Shown here: piece after piece, positions 62,407 to 64,000 of the stretch
Numbering within the stretch: the first letter of the stretch is position 1
How the letters are laid out: every line of letters begins with the position of its first letter
From: Pelagomonas calceolata
Lineage: Eukaryota > Sar > Pelagophyceae > Pelagomonadales > Pelagomonadaceae
Length of the DNA stretch: 64,000 bases
Direction of reading: 5' to 3'
Assembly: GCA_918797485.1 (NCBI GenBank)
Contig: CAKKNE010000001.1
Span: 2,232,001-2,296,000, forward strand
Notes under the pieces: model-generated
Databases searched by the model: none
What the model was told of the DNA's origin: nothing
What the model saw: only the letters and a program-made list of their open reading frames with translations
Program-made: the position numbers and the translations under genes

Positions 62407-64000
62407 ATGATGCGCGCATCTCTTCGCCGCATCAGCACAACGCGCCCGCAAGCGCGCCCGAGCAGCGCCTGGGCGCGGCCACAAAGGCCACACACGGCCA
62501 TGGCCGCGGGCGCCGCCGGCTTCGTGGCGGGCGCGCTAGGCGCGCACCAGCTCGCGCGGAGCGACGCCGTCGTGTCCTTCGACGACATGGACCGGCACAC
62601 GAAGGCCGAGAAAAGCAAAAAACTGAAAACGAAGCAGGAGCACCCGACGCACTCCGCGTTGGATGGCGGGCGCGTGACCGTCGAGGTCGACGAAGAAGAC
62701 CTGGACTTGATGACTCTAGACGAAGTAGAGGCATCTAGAGCGACATTGGCCCATGACGGCGGCGATGGGCAACTCTTGTGCACGTACGACGGTATTGTGT
62801 ATGACGTCACTTCCTTTGCGGATGCCCACCCCGGTGGAAGGGAACTACTCTTGACGGCGTCGGGCATGGACCTGAAGCACTTTTTCGAGAATTACACGGT
62901 ACATGGTCATAGTGATAAGGCGGCCAATTGGTTGTCGCCGCTGGCCGTCGGGAAGTTGACTCCTGAGGATGCGCTCGAGGCCCAGAGAAGATCCACTCCC
63001 GAAAATCATGTCAGGAGGAGACTCGCTCGATTACGAGCAAGTCGTAGGAGACTGTTAGCTATCGCTTGCTCGCTACCAGCGGCTATCGCCGTGCGCAAGT
63101 TCATCTCGTTTGTCGGGAATTATGTCTCGTCGAGTGTCGCGAAGTGGCTCGCGCGACGTATACCCTTTTTAACCGTACCTGGTTATTCAAAAGGCGCGGA
63201 GCCCCTACCGCAAGGGACGAAGCGGGGCACCGTCGCCGTCGTCGGTGGAGGCATCGCGGGCTGCGGCGCGGCGTGGATGCTCGCGCGCGACGGCTTCGAC
63301 GTAGTGTTGTACGAGGCGCGGCCCGCGACGTCGGGCAACGCTCGCACGTTCGACTGGGTCGACGACGTGCGATCCCGGCGTCCCGTTCTACGCCATCGAC
63401 GCGACTCGAGAGACTGGGATGCTCCGCGCAGGTCTGGCGGAAGACGTCTACCACAAACGTCGACGAGGAGGGCCGCGTCAAGTCCTGCGTGTCCGTCACG
63501 GCTTGGCCGTCGCTGCTCTACAAGAACTACACGGCGCTCCTCAAACACTTGAACGTCGAAACTTGTGCCATGCCCCTCTCGTGGTTTTTGAATTCCAAGG
63601 TGCCGGGCTACGAGGGGACCCTGTGGGGCGCCGACCCGAACTCTGACAATGAATTCAACACGCTGCGAGATGTGTTTCGGGACGACTTCCGAGCTTATGA
63701 AAGAGCAGAATACTTCGCAAGAAGATGTACTGATTTTTTCTGCCTGGCCTGGGCGCCGTGGAAGCGAGGCGATTCGAGGAGCATGTACACGAACCACACG
63801 GGGTTGGGGCTGTTGAACCCCCTGAACGTCGTTCCTCTCTACACAGTTTTTAGGGCCTTTGGCGGGACGGACGCGTGGTGGGACATCGTCTTTACGCCCT
63901 ACTATACGGCTTCTTTCCTAGTGGACGAGTTGCGGCCGTTTCCGGCGGTCTTTGGACCTATTATTGAAGCCCAAATTCCATTAAATCCGACGCCGGAGAA
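62407..64000 (+). CDS. Cytochrome b5 / FAD-dependent amine-oxidase fusion (3' end beyond window)
   Basis: Exon 1 (62407-63366) and exon 2 (63432 onward, open to the window end) join in phase 0. The N-terminus (MMRASLRRISTTRPQARPSS) is an Arg/Ser-rich mitochondrial-type presequence. Residues about 120-180 are a cytochrome b5 domain: YDGIVYDVTSFADAHPGG with the first haem His, and VHGHSDKA with the second. A helical linker with a hydrophobic segment follows. Then GTVAVVGGGIAGCGAAWMLA and VVLYEARPATSGNARTFDW give the FAD-binding GxGxxG and following motif of the amine-oxidase/desaturase family. Exon 2 continues TAWPSLLYKNYTALLKHLNV. The fusion suggests electrons pass from b5 haem to the flavin; substrate unknown. 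Confidence 0.8.
63367..63431 (+). other. 65-nt intron with introner-like core
   Basis: Donor GAC-GTGCGA, acceptor CGCGCAG-GTC, phase 0. It contains CTACGCCATCGACGCGACTC, the introner core, but recognisable terminal repeats and target duplication are missing. Confidence 0.65.

Overview
The window is nuclear DNA of a GC-rich, gene-dense eukaryotic alga. The best fit is a pelagophyte stramenopile, Aureococcus anophagefferens or a close relative. Three observations support this. Short introns carry transposon-like terminal inverted repeats (CTGTGTGGAAATCA at one end, TGATTTCCACACAG at the other) and some have 8-bp target duplications, as described for Aureococcus introners. Several presequences look like signal peptides ending in an A-F-P type plastid motif. 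One gene has an in-frame TGA plus a SECIS-like hairpin, and this lineage is known for many selenoproteins. No database search was possible, so the species assignment is inference.

Layout. 0.2-2.4 kb: a five-exon PstS-like phosphate-binding membrane protein whose fourth intron contains a tRNA-Met-like fold. 2.6-5.9 kb: an FG-GAP/beta-helix surface protein with a damaged 3' part. 6.9-10.2 kb: a methyltransferase and an Ala/Lys-rich plastid-targeted protein. 11-15.5 kb: a four-exon Strawberry-notch homologue. 15.6-16.0 kb: two truncated gene ends (TPR protein and Pit phosphate transporter) joined head to head. 16.3-17.9 kb: an unknown plastid-targeted protein with a zinc ribbon. 18-22.2 kb: gene-poor, with diverged repeats, introner remnants and a ribonucleotide reductase R2 relic. 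22.2-39 kb: closely packed genes for an unknown basic protein, METTL21-like and PET100-like proteins that overlap by 4 nt, a multi-pass membrane protein, ankyrin proteins, a J protein, peroxiredoxin Q, katanin p60, an R-SNARE-like protein, a LamG-JmjC protein and DDX41.

39.2-43.1 kb: a predicted transmembrane receptor joining extracellular 5'-nucleotidase-like and type-1 ligand-binding domains to cytosolic WWE, SH3-like and PARP domains. 43.3-46.6 kb: a glycosyltransferase-like protein, a thioredoxin-like/hemerythrin selenoprotein candidate with its SECIS, and an organelle-targeted unknown. 47.2-50 kb: cytochrome c, dihydroorotase and a membrane protein. 50.7-60.5 kb: plastid-type unknowns, a tail-anchored NET-domain protein, a basic coiled-coil membrane protein, a second FG-GAP protein, a protein with two PARP-type zinc fingers and a SHAQKYF Myb domain, and a small helical protein. 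61-64 kb: RPB3 and the start of a cytochrome b5/amine-oxidase fusion that runs off the window.

Two kinds of dispersed sequence tie the window together. Introners interrupt many genes, and where a target duplication survives, splicing restores the pre-insertion sequence. A short motif (CTAGTGTCTTAC, 3-5 nt, GCTAGC) occurs eight times with a perfect core. Seven of those copies lie 56-300 bp upstream of a gene and read toward it, so it is a candidate core-promoter element. Most genes look like unrelated housekeeping or surface functions; I see no multi-gene pathway cluster.
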